From contig JAIXMP010000036.1 of the NCBI GenBank assembly GCA_025677815.1, positions 248,001 through 312,000 on the forward strand: a stretch of DNA of 64,000 bases, given 5' to 3'. A program made the position numbers and the translations under genes. The notes under the pieces are model-generated. The model made no database searches and was not told the DNA's origin. It was given only the letters and a program-made list of their open reading frames with translations. Positions 12,202 to 23,859 of this stretch are shown piece by piece (positions within the stretch are counted from its first letter, which is position 1; each line of letters begins with the position of its first letter). This stretch comes from Phascolomyces articulosus (taxonomy: Eukaryota > Mucoromycota > Mucoromycetes > Mucorales > Lichtheimiaceae).

Positions 12202-15200
12202 ATATTTCGTCTTGAATAAGAATAATAATAATTATGAGTATGTGAGTGAATTAAAAAAGAAGGTTATATGAAATGTGAGTAAAAAGAAAGAAATGAAAGA
12301 AATTTGACAGAAGCCAAATCGGCAACACGTCAGTACATGCGAATTGTTGCTTTACAGTTTGTATTTAAAAAAACCCAATATGGGAAATGATATACTATAT
12401 CGAATGTTGGCAATAATGGATTTAATGACAAAAAAAAACTTCGAAGAAAAAAAAGAAAAAGAATCAAGCAAAAGAAGAAGTGGAAATAAGAGAAAAAAAA
12501 ATATTATTAACTTCATTCATTATGAATATTATTATTATTGTTGCAAATTAGGCTTCCGCTTTTCCTTTTATTGGAAAACTCTAAAATTCCATTTTTATTG
12601 TCATGCTAACGAAGGTATTCAATCGAAATGGAGACATTATATATAATTGTCGAATTAAACTGATTGTTAGAAGATAAATGGTTTATAACAGTGTTTTTAA
12701 TAGCTGTTGTTTGCCCATTATCATTTTACGTAACATAAAGCCTGCTTTCTCGCTTTATTTGTTTATTTGATAGTAGCTTAATATACTAGCCCGTTAATAT
12801 GGGATTTAAGTTTGTTTTTTCTATGAGTAGTTTAGTAAAGTAAATTTTCTTGTTTATAAGAATGTCTATTTTCAATAAAACAATGGATTCCATAATACAA
12901 TACACCCGGTCCATAAAGCTCAAAGTTCACCAATACCGCAATCGAGTCCATTGTGATATGTATTAATTTCTTTTGGTTTTTTTTTTCTGGGGTAAGAGGT
13001 TGAATTTCATAGTAATAAGAGGTCATGTTCTGATTTGAGTATAAAGATAAAGGTAATATTATACGTTTATAAACAATATTAACTATTTTGACATGTAGCC
13101 TATGAGCCAACAAATTTAGTGGGACGAACATTCATTTCTCTTGGTAATCTACTGGCTACATTGCTCCAGTCCCCAGTACTTGAAAGCTGGTAGATCTTTT
13201 TTTTTTGTTGAGTCAAAAACCCTAATTTTATCAATATAGGAAGTATATTGGCCGTCTATTTCATAATAGTTGCTTTTATAACATCGACTCTCATCGTTCA
13301 TTTAAAATTTGATTTTTTTGTAACAGACATAACACCCAGAGTCATCGTTACTTTTACCCACTGCACTTTGGCTCTTTGTACGAAAATTAGTCCATAACAG
13401 AACAAAAAATTATATACAGCTAGCATATTGAAAGTGAAAAGACAAAGGAATCCTTTTACCACTTGAAATTTGAATATAGTATTATTATTTATTACTATGC
13501 AACATTGATGCTACTGCTGAGTAGCGATTTCTTTTTGATATGGCTAATATATAGCATTTGCCTTGTGATAATACCATTTAAAAACAAAACAAAAAAAGGA
13601 TATATTGATATTGAGTAAATTATTATCAAGTATGATTTGCTCGTTCGGTATAGAAAGAAAATGATATGAACATTAATAACATCGCCATTATTGCATATTT
13701 GTTTATTATTATGACAATCACAAAAAGTTTACTATGCTAGATAACACATTACTATAAGTACAATTTAAATTTACAGCCATTATTTTAGGCTTTCTTTAGA
13801 ATGGGCTAGAATGGTTTTTGCTCAAAAGCAATAAGCGTACCAGTGCTGTAATTTATTATTTTCTGTTTTTCCATTTCTTATTGTACTAATATTACAGTGG
13901 TTGATCAATGCCAGATAGTAACCCTATTATTTTTATATAAATTATTGGTAAAAAGAAGTCGAGATTTTTTTTTTTTTACATCACAGCAGATTGATCTACA
14001 GTTTGCATTGTTGTTATGATGGTAAATGGTCTCGATATGGTTGCGTATATACTCCGCGTATCCGAATATCAATATTTATCGTAAGTGAAAGAGTAGTCTT
14101 TTATATTGATACTATCCTAACTTTTTTCTACCTTGTTATCGAGTTCCTGAAGATCTTTCCATGAAATAAAAGCTATGCAATATTATCCGAATCACAAATC
14201 CACTTTTTTCCATCAGTTGTAAATCGTTTAATGATAACAATTTTTTTTTTTTTTTTTTTACAAAAAAAGGGTTTCTGTTATATATACATTGTATAAAATA
14301 GAAATTTATAGAAAAAAGACGACGGAACGATTGGAAGGATTTATATTGCTACGCATGCAATAATATTACTGTATGTTGGATATTCAAGGCTTTTTGTCGA
14401 CGAAAAAATGATTTTAATATGCACTGTGTGTACCTTGCTTATACCTGCCAACAATATCCTAATGATAATAATAATCAGCAAAATTATTATTACCACCAGA
14501 ATAATGTAGTATATATACATAGAGGTGAACAAATAGAGCAGTAATAGGAATAACACCAGCATCAAAAGCCGCGCACCTTTATTATTGGTATGCTTATTGC
14601 AACAATCTAATATTTATCAAGAACTATATTTGTATACCTGTGATCCTGGGCCAAGTGCGTAATGATCACAAAAAAAAAACCAAGCGAAAAGAATCTTATG
14701 CATTAACGCCACATTTAGTAAAAATAACATTGGTTCATCAACAGCAGAACGATATAAACAAATAGTTAAATTTTTGAATAAGCGCAAACTTTGTATTTTT
14801 TTTTTCTACAGATAAAGCATATATACGTACGCTAATGAATCATTGATTTATAGAGAATATTAGTAATCAATTCAACTTTGGAAAAAAAAAAAAAAAACAG
14901 AAATAACTCTTAACATGGTCGATTACATATTATATATGATAGTGCCACTTTTATATTGATGATGGTGAACCCCAAAAACAAATAACCAATAGACCCTTCT
15001 AGGTAGACCCCACATTTTTTATATATAATATTTTTTTTCCTTTTTCTCTTCATCCAAATCGGCATATACTCGCTGTTTCGTGACATCATCCCTGCATTGA
15101 ATCTTGCCATGCCGTTTAATAATAAAAGGGAAAATCTGAAACGAACTTTGACCACTCTATAGGAGATCATTAGGTATGAAGTATAAAGCCTTAATTGAAA

Positions 15201-17450
15201 TGAAACTCAATCGCACAACTGCCTGCAATAAATATTTCGCACGAAGCAGGAGTAATTCAGAGCAACCTTGAGTTAAAAGAACGGAACAGGAGAGTGTAAA
15301 TAAATTTGCTTCCTCATTCCTAAATCGGTTACAGGTTCTGTTGTAATGTATTGTAAGAGATAATGTTATAAAGTGACCAACATCCATGATGGTACTTACT
15401 ACTAGTAGGAAATATAATAGATTGTAAAAACGAAGAGTCATATGTATGTATCTATATAATTATGTGCGTTAAAAATTACAACTTTATTATGTAAATATGC
15501 AAAATGACTCGTAAAATTTGTAAATTGGCACCCCAAAACCAATTTCTACTATGCCGCATTATATATATATATATATATGTATATATATTATAAGGTGTTG
15601 ATGTAGAACTTTTTTTCTTCGAAAAAATATCTGTATATAATATCGTTGATATATGATATATATGAAAAACTTACCATAAATATACAATTACTTTAATGAC
15701 ATGTTTTTTATATACATAAATATATAAAATGCTTATACATTATATCATTACGCCGGTACTAATTCTTTTTGTATTTCACTAGTGGCAATTCGGACGAACG
15801 GAGTGATTAAACGATATCTTTACGCCAAGTTGTTACTGTTGACAAAAAGAATGAGCGCCTATTTTTAATCTTTATCGCCGGGTAGTATATATATATTTAC
15901 ATCAGTATTATAATATTTATAGTTTAAGCTTCTGTTTATATGTTGTTGCGCATTTTTTCTGCAGTACTTTTTTGGTATCTTTTGTTTTGCATTCTGATAT
16001 CTGTTGATATCGTTTGATAGCTTTCAGATTATCTAACTGGACCAAAAGAATCGCACATGTCTTACTTTTTTCTAAATAATCATAATAATAGAAACTACTA
16101 TTACTTTTTCTTGGAAGAAAACAACAACGAATAATGTCAATAAACCAGTAATATATGGCGATTACTCTATTTTACGTTTCAAAAAAAAAACAAAAAAAAA
16201 CAATAACAATCGCGCAGTACCTCCTCACTAATCTTATGAATTTGCCGATCCCCTTATTCCTCGCTCTTTCTTCATATATCAGTGGATTCATAATTCTGCG
16301 ACATATAAGGTCGACAACAGCAACAACATTTACTTATTGGTGACTTTCTAATCAACCGCATAAATTTGCATGTTAAGAAAAAAAAAAACTGCCAATTTTA
16401 AAGTCAAGTGCATGAAAAGTAATTTTTGATTTTGTCAATAACTGTGAAGTAATATATGTAATTTTCTTAAAAAAAAAACAAATACTTGAAGCTATTATTA
16501 CGTTAATTTTTGATTTGAAAAAATATAAATCAAGAGTTGCCTAGAGTTTGATTACGTAAAATGTCAAAAATCTATATAACAAATATCAGATAGATATATA
16601 AAACATGTCATTGGGAAGTTCTAAAGTATGCAGTGAATGATATATGATTCGTCGTCATCTTTATTCTTTTTGCACATATAAATGTATAATATAATCAATT
16701 GATAATAAATGATTTTCATATAGAATATGATGATGAATGACAATCTTTTGGCTTTGTTTTCTTTTCTTCTTGTCCGTCCATAATATAATCCCCTTTTATG
16801 CTGTTCCTGCTTTTTGATCTACAACATTCATATCAATATTTGTGTTTTTTTTATAATATCGCGTTTCGTTTTCAGTGTGTAGACTACTTCATAAAAAATA
16901 GTATGAAATGTGAACCGGGCCGAATTTTTACCAAATAGCAGTGTAATGTATAGTACTTGTGTATATAATGTGAAAAGAGCGCGTCTCTATACTTAAACCC
17001 CCTTTTGATGCAATACTTTCTGCAGGAGGTGTACTGGTCTGAGGCGTACACTTTAAAATACACATTATTCTTTATCGAATAATACATATGATTTTTGTAA
17101 AGAAAAAACAAAATCGATCTCCATTAAAAAAACATTCACAATAAAGAGAAGTATATGAAGTAAAGCGAAATCAAAAACGATGACTGAGGTCGTATTATCA
17201 GTGCATGACATTGCATAGTAAACCCAAAAAAATCGCCACATCGAACGCATATTCTATGCACATTCAATTTTACACTATCAAAAGCTATACGGTTATATAA
17301 ATATAATCTGAATTCCAGGAAGATTTTACAACATTTCAAATATTTATAAACCATCCTTGTCAAAGCAATCAAGAGGCAACAGTTTTCTACTCTTTTTTTT
17401 TTCTCTTCTTTTTGTTATTTCCATCTACTTATTACTGATAATACTATTAT

Positions 17451-19810
17451 ATGAACATGAATATCGATACTAATAATAATATAACGACTACTACTCTAAA
17501 TGACGAGAAAAAACCGATACATAAATCAACAGAGAGTTATAATTACAACAAACCTTCTAATCCATTGCAACAAAATAGCAGTCTGACGTTAAACGTATCA
17601 GAAGATATCCCGGATCCAGCAAGGTCTGACGATAACAGTTCATCAACTTCTCACAATAATGAAGATGATTCCAGTGCGACTCTGGGTGTTACTTTTGGTC
17701 GTAAAAAACGGATATTTATTGTATTTTTAACGTGTATTGCTATTATGGCATCTGCATTACCTGTACAGATTTATTATCCTTCTCTTGTTTCTATTGAAAA
17801 AGTAAGATTCTTTATTTTCCTTTCTTTTAATTATGATATAATTATTTTTTCTACTATATATATAGATATATAACTAACTGAGCGATTTAATACAACGTAA
17901 TGACATATCTCTCTCATTTTATATTAGGAATTTAATACCACAGCAACTTTAGTAAATATTACAGTAGCAGTGTATAAAGTGGTACAAGCTTTTTCACCGA
18001 CATTATGGGGCGCACTTTCTGATCAATGGGGAAGGCGTCCAGCGTATATGATTACAATGTTAATATCTGCAGTCGGCTGTGCCGGTATTGCAGTATCACC
18101 AACCATTGCTGCGTTGATTGGAATACGAATGATCCAAGGGTTTGGAGGAATGTCTATCCAAACAATAGGTTAGTATTTTTTTATTCATATTAACTGATTT
18201 AATACAAAACTGACGTTTTTTCCTTTTTTTCCCATTGTTATATTATTTACAAACAATCAGGCAATGGCGTCATAAGTGATATTTCTGTCCCAGCAACGTA
18301 AGAGTTTATACAAAATTACAACATACATCATTGTACCGCCACATGATTTAAATACTTGTTCATGTTCTAAACCTTTCAATCTCTTCTTTTTCTTAAAAAA
18401 TAGTCGGGCTGGATATAGTTCATTCTACGATTTGGGATATAAAGTATGCAGTGTTCTTGGTCCTGTCTTTGGTGGTATTATAGCTGAACATTTATCGTGG
18501 CGGTAAGTATAGTATAAAAAATCCTAATTTAAATACCTATAATCTATATTACCACCGAGGGTAATTCCATTCATTAATTAATACTATGTATCCTTTATAT
18601 TTATTATATATTATCAAGATGGTCATTTTGGATCCTTGTTATCACAACATTTATTGGATTTATCATGATCTCATTCTTTTTACCCGAGACCTTGCGCAGT
18701 TTAGTAGGTGGTTATTATAACCCCACACCCTTTCAATGGATCAAAAGAAGACGAGAACAACAAAAGAAACAATCACCTAGTGACATAGAAATTGCCAGTG
18801 TTACACCTACAGTTGAAAACAGTACAGCTATCGCCGTAAAGACTCGATTTCGACGTTTTCCCGATTTCAGTGAACCCTATCGATACTTACGAATGCCTGA
18901 TTTTGCACTTATCATGTTGATTGAAGGCCTCTATTTCGGATCGCAAGGTTGTTTCATGATCCACATGCCTTACTTGTTTCGTGATTATTATCTTTTAGAC
19001 GAACAACAGATAGGACTTTGCTATCTTGCATTGACAGGCGGTGCAATTTTTGGTGGTCTTGGAGCTGGCCAATACTTAAACTATGTATTCCAACGAATGG
19101 CTAAGAAATATGATCAGGGTCACAGTAACAAGAGCAAAAAGAGTAAGAAACAATCCACTGGTACAACAAATAAGATACCATTAGATTTTCCTATTTATCA
19201 AGCTCGATTAAAAGCAGTATGGCCAAATGCTATTGTTGCTCAAGCAGTTACAATTGCTTATGGCTGGAGTTTTACATTAAATACTCATATTGCTGTTCCA
19301 CTTATTATCCAATTTATTGGTAAGTTTTTTCTCTTCGGGGAAAATACCAAGGAGTGGTTGGGGATATATTTTATGACATTGGGGACCTAACCACATGTTA
19401 TATTTATTTTATGTACTTTTCCCTTTCAAATACAATAATAGTAAGCTTTAATGTACAATGTATGAATTCAGCAACACGATGTTTGTTAACCGATCTTCGT
19501 CCAGATAAAGGAGCTTCTGTTGCAGCATCTGCTGGTTTGTTTCGTCAATTATTTGGGTAAGCATTCCTATTTTTTTTTATTATAAGCCTTTCTAAACTGA
19601 AATATTAATATCAACTTCTCTCTCTATATATATTTATATAGAGCTGTAGGTTCCATTTTAATGTATCCTGCGACAAAGCTTGTAGGACCTGGATGGACAT
19701 ATACCATTTTGAGTGGATTTTTAATGTTATCTAATGTAATTATACCTATCTTAATGAAATATGGTGTTGAATGGAGAAAACAGCGTGTTTTAAAGGAACA
19801 AGACAAGTGA
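17451..19810 (+). CDS. MFS transporter, DHA1-like drug:H+ antiporter type
   Basis: Seven exons (17451-17801, 17928-18168, 18261-18297, 18404-18502, 18619-19319, 19442-19556, 19642-19810) join in frame to 570 residues. A hydrophilic Asn/Ser/Asp-rich tail of about 85 residues precedes the first membrane helix (IFIVFLTCIAIMASALPVQI). The loop between helices 2 and 3 carries the MFS signature A, GALSDQWGRRPAYM. RMIQGFGG fits helix 4 and LGPVFGGIIAEHLSWRW the helix 5 antiporter motif C (GPxxGG). A long basic central loop (KRRREQQKKQ) separates the two six-helix halves, and a second Lys-rich loop (KSKKSKKQ) lies in the C-terminal half. Fungal DHA1 carriers export drugs, polyamines or organic acids at the plasma or vacuolar membrane. 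The substrate cannot be read from sequence. The gene runs in the same direction as GPI3 231 bp downstream, each presumably with its own promoter. Confidence 0.9.
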
Positions 19811-20041
19811 AATAATAACGTTTATGTACAAAAATATATCATAATGTAATCTTATATAAAAATATATAAATAAAATCTGTGCTTCATCCCTTCCCTTTAG
19901 ACTTTTTCAGGAACGCAGATCCTGAAATAAAATGCCGCTAAAACATTTTTTTAATTGATTTCCTATCAACGAATTATTACCAAAAACTACAACCCGCCTT
20001 TATTTTTGTCTTTTGCACTTCATCGGTCCTCATGCTGAAAC

Positions 20042-22551
20042 ATGTTATATAACATTTGGTATATATATACATATATTTTCTTTTACAATTATATATTGGA
20101 ACTTAATTGTTATTCATTGAACATTCTGAAACAATTAAACTGAAAAAAACCATCCATTTTATTATATAGTATGGTCTCTGACTTTTTTTATCCCAACATG
20201 GGAGGAGTCGAAAGTCATTTGTACCATTTATCACAACGTCTTATTCAACGAGGACACAAGGTAAAATACACATGCACATATACTCACATTTACCATCTCC
20301 ATTGTATGAGGATTTTGCGCATAAACATATAACAATCCAATCTTCTGGAACTCGCGTTGGTTCACTACGCGTTTAAATGAACTCAGTACAAAAGAATAAA
20401 CTACTAAGCAACAAAATAAATTTTAAAAAAAGGTTATTATAGCTACCCATGCATACGGTAATCGAACAGGTGTTCGATATTTGACAAATGGACTTAAAGT
20501 ATATTATGTACCGACATTAGTGATTCATTATGAAGCTACTTTACCTACACTTTATGGATTTTTTCCTTTGCTCCGAAATATTTTGATCCGTGAAGATATT
20601 GATATTATCCATGGTCATGGTGCCTTTTCAGCACTTTGTCAAGAAGCGATTTTACATGGAAAAACCATGGGTTACAAAGTGTGTTTTACGGATCATTCAT
20701 TATTTGGTTTTGCAGACGCTAGTTCCATTTTGACCAACAAGTTGTTAAAGTTTACATTAAGTGACATTGATCACGTTATTTGTGTTTCTCATACAAGGTA
20801 ATAATACTTTGTGTTATATATGGAAGTAAAAGTAAAAGAGAGAGAGAAACAGGAAATAGAGATTTCTAAAGAAAGATAAAGTTAGGGCTGATCCCTAATG
20901 ATTTGGTTGATAAAAAAAAAATCGGGATCGACAGGAATATGGAAAAAAAAAACTCATGGTTTGTTGTGTTATTATTTGTGATTAAATTAGTAAAGAGAAT
21001 ACAGTATTACGAGCGGCACTGTCACCAAGAAATGTATCTGTTATACCCAATGCTGTGGTAGCTTCACAGTTTAAGCCTGATCCATCAGCGGCAGATCCGA
21101 ATTGGAGTAAGTTTTTTTATGTAGTGTTGCAAGAGAGAAGATGAGAAAAATAGGTATAGCGGCAGGGAAAAATAGGCCAGAAAAGGGTAAATAGACTAAT
21201 GATATTTAGTTACCATTGTGGTGATCAGCCGTTTAGTTTACCGTAAAGGAATGGACCTATTAGTTGCCATTATCCCACGAATATGTAATATGTATAGAAA
21301 TGTCCGTTTCATCATAGGTAAGTGAGGAAGAAACACACTCCAATTTCTACCGAAAATACACGAAACATGGGAGAGAAATTTGTTACAAAAAGTATAGACC
21401 ACGTGATTGATAATCTTGTATGTGAAAAAATGTATATAGGCGGTGATGGACCAAAACGGATTGATTTGGAACAAATGCGAGAGAAACATTTATTACATGA
21501 TCGTATCGAATTTTTAGGTTCGATAAAACATCATGATGTTCGTAATGTACTTGTTCAAGGTAATATTTTCCTCAATACCAGTTTGACAGAAGCTTTTTGT
21601 ATTGCAATTGTTGAAGCAGCTTGTGCTGGGTAAGTAAAGAAAGAAAGGCTTTGTGAAGATGGTATCTTGTACATATAAAGACATATATATGGAGCCATCA
21701 TGAGATAAGAAAAGAAGATGATGTAACATACTCACAATATGGTATAAATATATATATTCAACAGACTATTCGTTGTTAGTACAAAAGTTGGTGGTGTACC
21801 CGAGGTCTTACCTACCCATATGATCAATTATGCTATGCCAGAAGAAGACGGTAAGTTGGTAATTTAAATAGTATATTTGACGATAGTGGTAAAGTACAAG
21901 AACAGCGGGTGTAACAACTGTATCAAAAAAGGAAGCGAAAGGGAAGAAGAAATGTATATATAACTCTATGATTAACACTTTCTCTTCCTTCTTCCCCCAA
22001 AAACAAAATTAGATCTTGTTATAGCTATTTCAAAAGCAATACACATGATACGGTATGAAGAAGTGGATCCAAGTCGATTTAATGATGAGCTCAAAGATTT
22101 GTACAGTTGGTCTAATGTTGCTGAACGAACAGAAAAGGTAGAGTAATAAAATAGACTTAAAAAGGAAACTAGTGCTCAGCATCACTTTTTATGGGAAGGA
22201 TACAGCATAAATATAAATATAAACTCACCACCCATTCATTCCTTCCCCCCCCCCTTGCTGTCAAAGGTCTACGATTTGATATCTCAAACACAAGAAGCTC
22301 CCTTAATTGAAAGATTGCGCCGATATTATGGATGCGGCCTTTACGCCGGCAAGATATTTTGTATGGTGATGGCACTTGATTATTTGTTTTGGATATTTCT
22401 GGAAATCATGTTGCCTCGTCATGCAATTGAACGTGCAGAAACATTCCCTTATAAAAAATATCGTGATTACTTTAATAATAACCGATCACCATTTTCACAA
22501 CTATCACAACAGCATGAACTCGAAGAACAGGAGGACGATGATAAGAAATAA
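20042..22551 (+). CDS. GPI3: GPI-GlcNAc transferase catalytic subunit (PIG-A/Gpi3)
   Basis: This is the UDP-GlcNAc:phosphatidylinositol GlcNAc-transferase that catalyses the first step of GPI-anchor synthesis on the cytosolic face of the ER. Nine exons (20042-20058, 20170-20260, 20433-20797, 20991-21106, 21210-21317, 21440-21629, 21765-21850, 22013-22137, 22267-22551) join to 460 residues, normal for the family. Exon 1 is only 17 nt and encodes MLYNI plus two bases of a Cys codon. The family hallmark [16 protein letters not shown] follows directly. The GT4 motif EX7E (EAFCIAIVE) is at about 283-291, preceded by NTSLT. A C-terminal membrane anchor ([20 protein letters not shown]) lies at about 396-415. 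The tail is acidic. Intron 8 contains a run of ten C at 22245-22254 in its polypyrimidine tract. All active-site features appear intact. Confidence 0.96.
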
Positions 22552-22809
22552 GGAAAAAAAGAGAAAGGAAATGACTTTAATGTACAAGGAGCATGCGTGT
22601 ATGTATTGTGTGTGAGTGTGTTTGAGTGTATGTACGATTAGTTATACAAACCAAAGGAGAGGGATAAAATGTAGACATGGCTATAGGAGAAACGGGAATA
22701 ATGGGAAATGAAAACATCATTTTGTAAATAATAGTAATAGTGATAATAATAACGAGAAAATAAACAAAAGCAAAAGATATAAACTGCACTAAAAAAGAAG
22801 AAAAAATTC
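22552..22809. other. Short intergenic between convergent genes
   Basis: This 258-bp stretch separates the stop of GPI3 from the stop of the minus-strand Gln-rich gene. It is A/G-rich with TGTG-type simple sequence near 22600 and must contain both 3' UTRs. Confidence 0.7.
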
Positions 22810-23859
22810 CTATGCACGAAACGTTTTATCTACCAAATGAACATTTTGTAACAAAGCTTGTAATTGTTCCATCATGAGTTGACCACTTTGATGATTACTT
22901 CCACAACTGCTGCTACCACTGCTGCTGCTACTGCTGTTACTGGTTGTGCTGCTATTACTGGGAGATGAAGAATACGGCAAGTTATTCATGGTGGCACGAC
23001 GACTCTTGGCTTTGATAAAAGCTTCCAATCCAAATCCCATCCATTCATGCCAATCCCGCGTATATACAAGCTGCTTCGCCCATTCGCAAATAATTTCCCA
23101 TGGACGATATAGATGTGAAGTCAGTTGAACATGGCCAAACAAGCTGAAGAATAGCTGTTGCTGCGCCAATATCGGATCCTTGATTTTTCCTCCATCTTGT
23201 TCCCTAATTATCCGAATGTCCTCAAAGACTCGAACTAATTGAACAGGATTAGGATCATTTTTATTACTCGTTATTGCAGGGTTTGAATCATTATTTTGGG
23301 TATTAATATTATTGTTGTTGCTGCTGTTAAAATGTTGATCGTGATATTGAATAACATAAACCAATGCATTAACAAGTTCGTTAAACTTTGCTCCGCCAAT
23401 ATTATAACAAGTATTACAATTATTGCCACTACCAACGGTAGGACTGGTTGGAGATTGTTGCTGCCATCGTTGCTGTTGCTGACGTTGTTGTTGCTGTTGT
23501 TGTAATATCAAAAGTTGCTTAGCAACCATGCGATCATGCTCAGCTGTCATGGCAGCTTCTTCCACAGGTCCCGGTGGTGACTGCTGTATTTGTTGTTGTG
23601 TTTGCTGTTGTTGATAATGTGGTACTTGTTGTTGTAAAAATCTACTCATATCATCGAGAACTTCTAAAAGCCCTTCATAATTTGGACAATGACGTGGTTT
23701 GATATCGTGTCGAATTCGTGCTAACTCTCGAGCTATCCATTCTTGAGGAGTGACTGTGTCTCCTTTAATAGAATCTTGGAGATGTAGATCGGACGTCTTT
23801 GAGACTGTAAATGATAATGGAATAGATATGGTTGTGTTATCGTTGGTTTGAATTTGCAT
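22810..23859 (-). CDS. Gln-rich orphan protein
   Basis: A single-exon frame of 349 residues starts at an ATG followed by QIQTNDNTTISIPLSF. Residues 1-75 (EWIARELARIRHDIKPRHC, then YEGLLEVLDDMSRFLQQQ) and 155-290 (GAKFNELVNALVYVIQYHD; VRVFEDIRIIRE; LFGHVQLTSHLYRPWEIICE; WHEWMGFGLEAFIKAK) look folded and helical. They are separated by poly-Gln tracts near 80-95 and 120-135 and an Asn run near 178-190. A Ser/Gly-rich stretch precedes the C-terminal helix MMEQLQALLQNVHLVDKTF. I do not recognise the family. No membrane segment or signal peptide is present. Composition resembles fungal transcriptional regulators but no DNA-binding domain is visible. Confidence 0.75.
   Translation of the reverse strand: MQIQTNDNTTISIPLSFTVSKTSDLHLQDSIKGDTVTPQEWIARELARIRHDIKPRHCPNYEGLLEVLDDMSRFLQQQVPHYQQQQTQQQIQQSPPGPVEEAAMTAEHDRMVAKQLLILQQQQQQRQQQQRWQQQSPTSPTVGSGNNCNTCYNIGGAKFNELVNALVYVIQYHDQHFNSSNNNNINTQNNDSNPAITSNKNDPNPVQLVRVFEDIRIIREQDGGKIKDPILAQQQLFFSLFGHVQLTSHLYRPWEIICEWAKQLVYTRDWHEWMGFGLEAFIKAKSRRATMNNLPYSSSPSNSSTTSNSSSSSSGSSSCGSNHQSGQLMMEQLQALLQNVHLVDKTFRA

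Larger units (their letters stand above)
11588..17450. other. 5.9-kb gene-free region
   Basis: No frame here has convincing codon use, splice architecture or family resemblance. Contents are a (TA)n run at 12177-12201, a GC-rich near-palindrome at 12111-12130, poly-T tracts at 13967-13979 and 14241-14259, and many short open frames with stop-rich neighbours. The left end is the promoter side of the minus-strand orphan. The right end, with T/C-rich sequence at 17390-17450, is the leader of the MFS gene. Confidence 0.6.

Noticed and set aside
12344..12646. 100-residue plus-strand open frame
   Set aside because: Composition is Lys/Asn/Ile/Tyr driven by AT content, with no conserved motif or supporting context.
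12832..13131. 99-residue minus-strand open frame
   Set aside because: No family resemblance, no splice partners, and surrounded by stop-dense DNA. Insufficient to call a gene.
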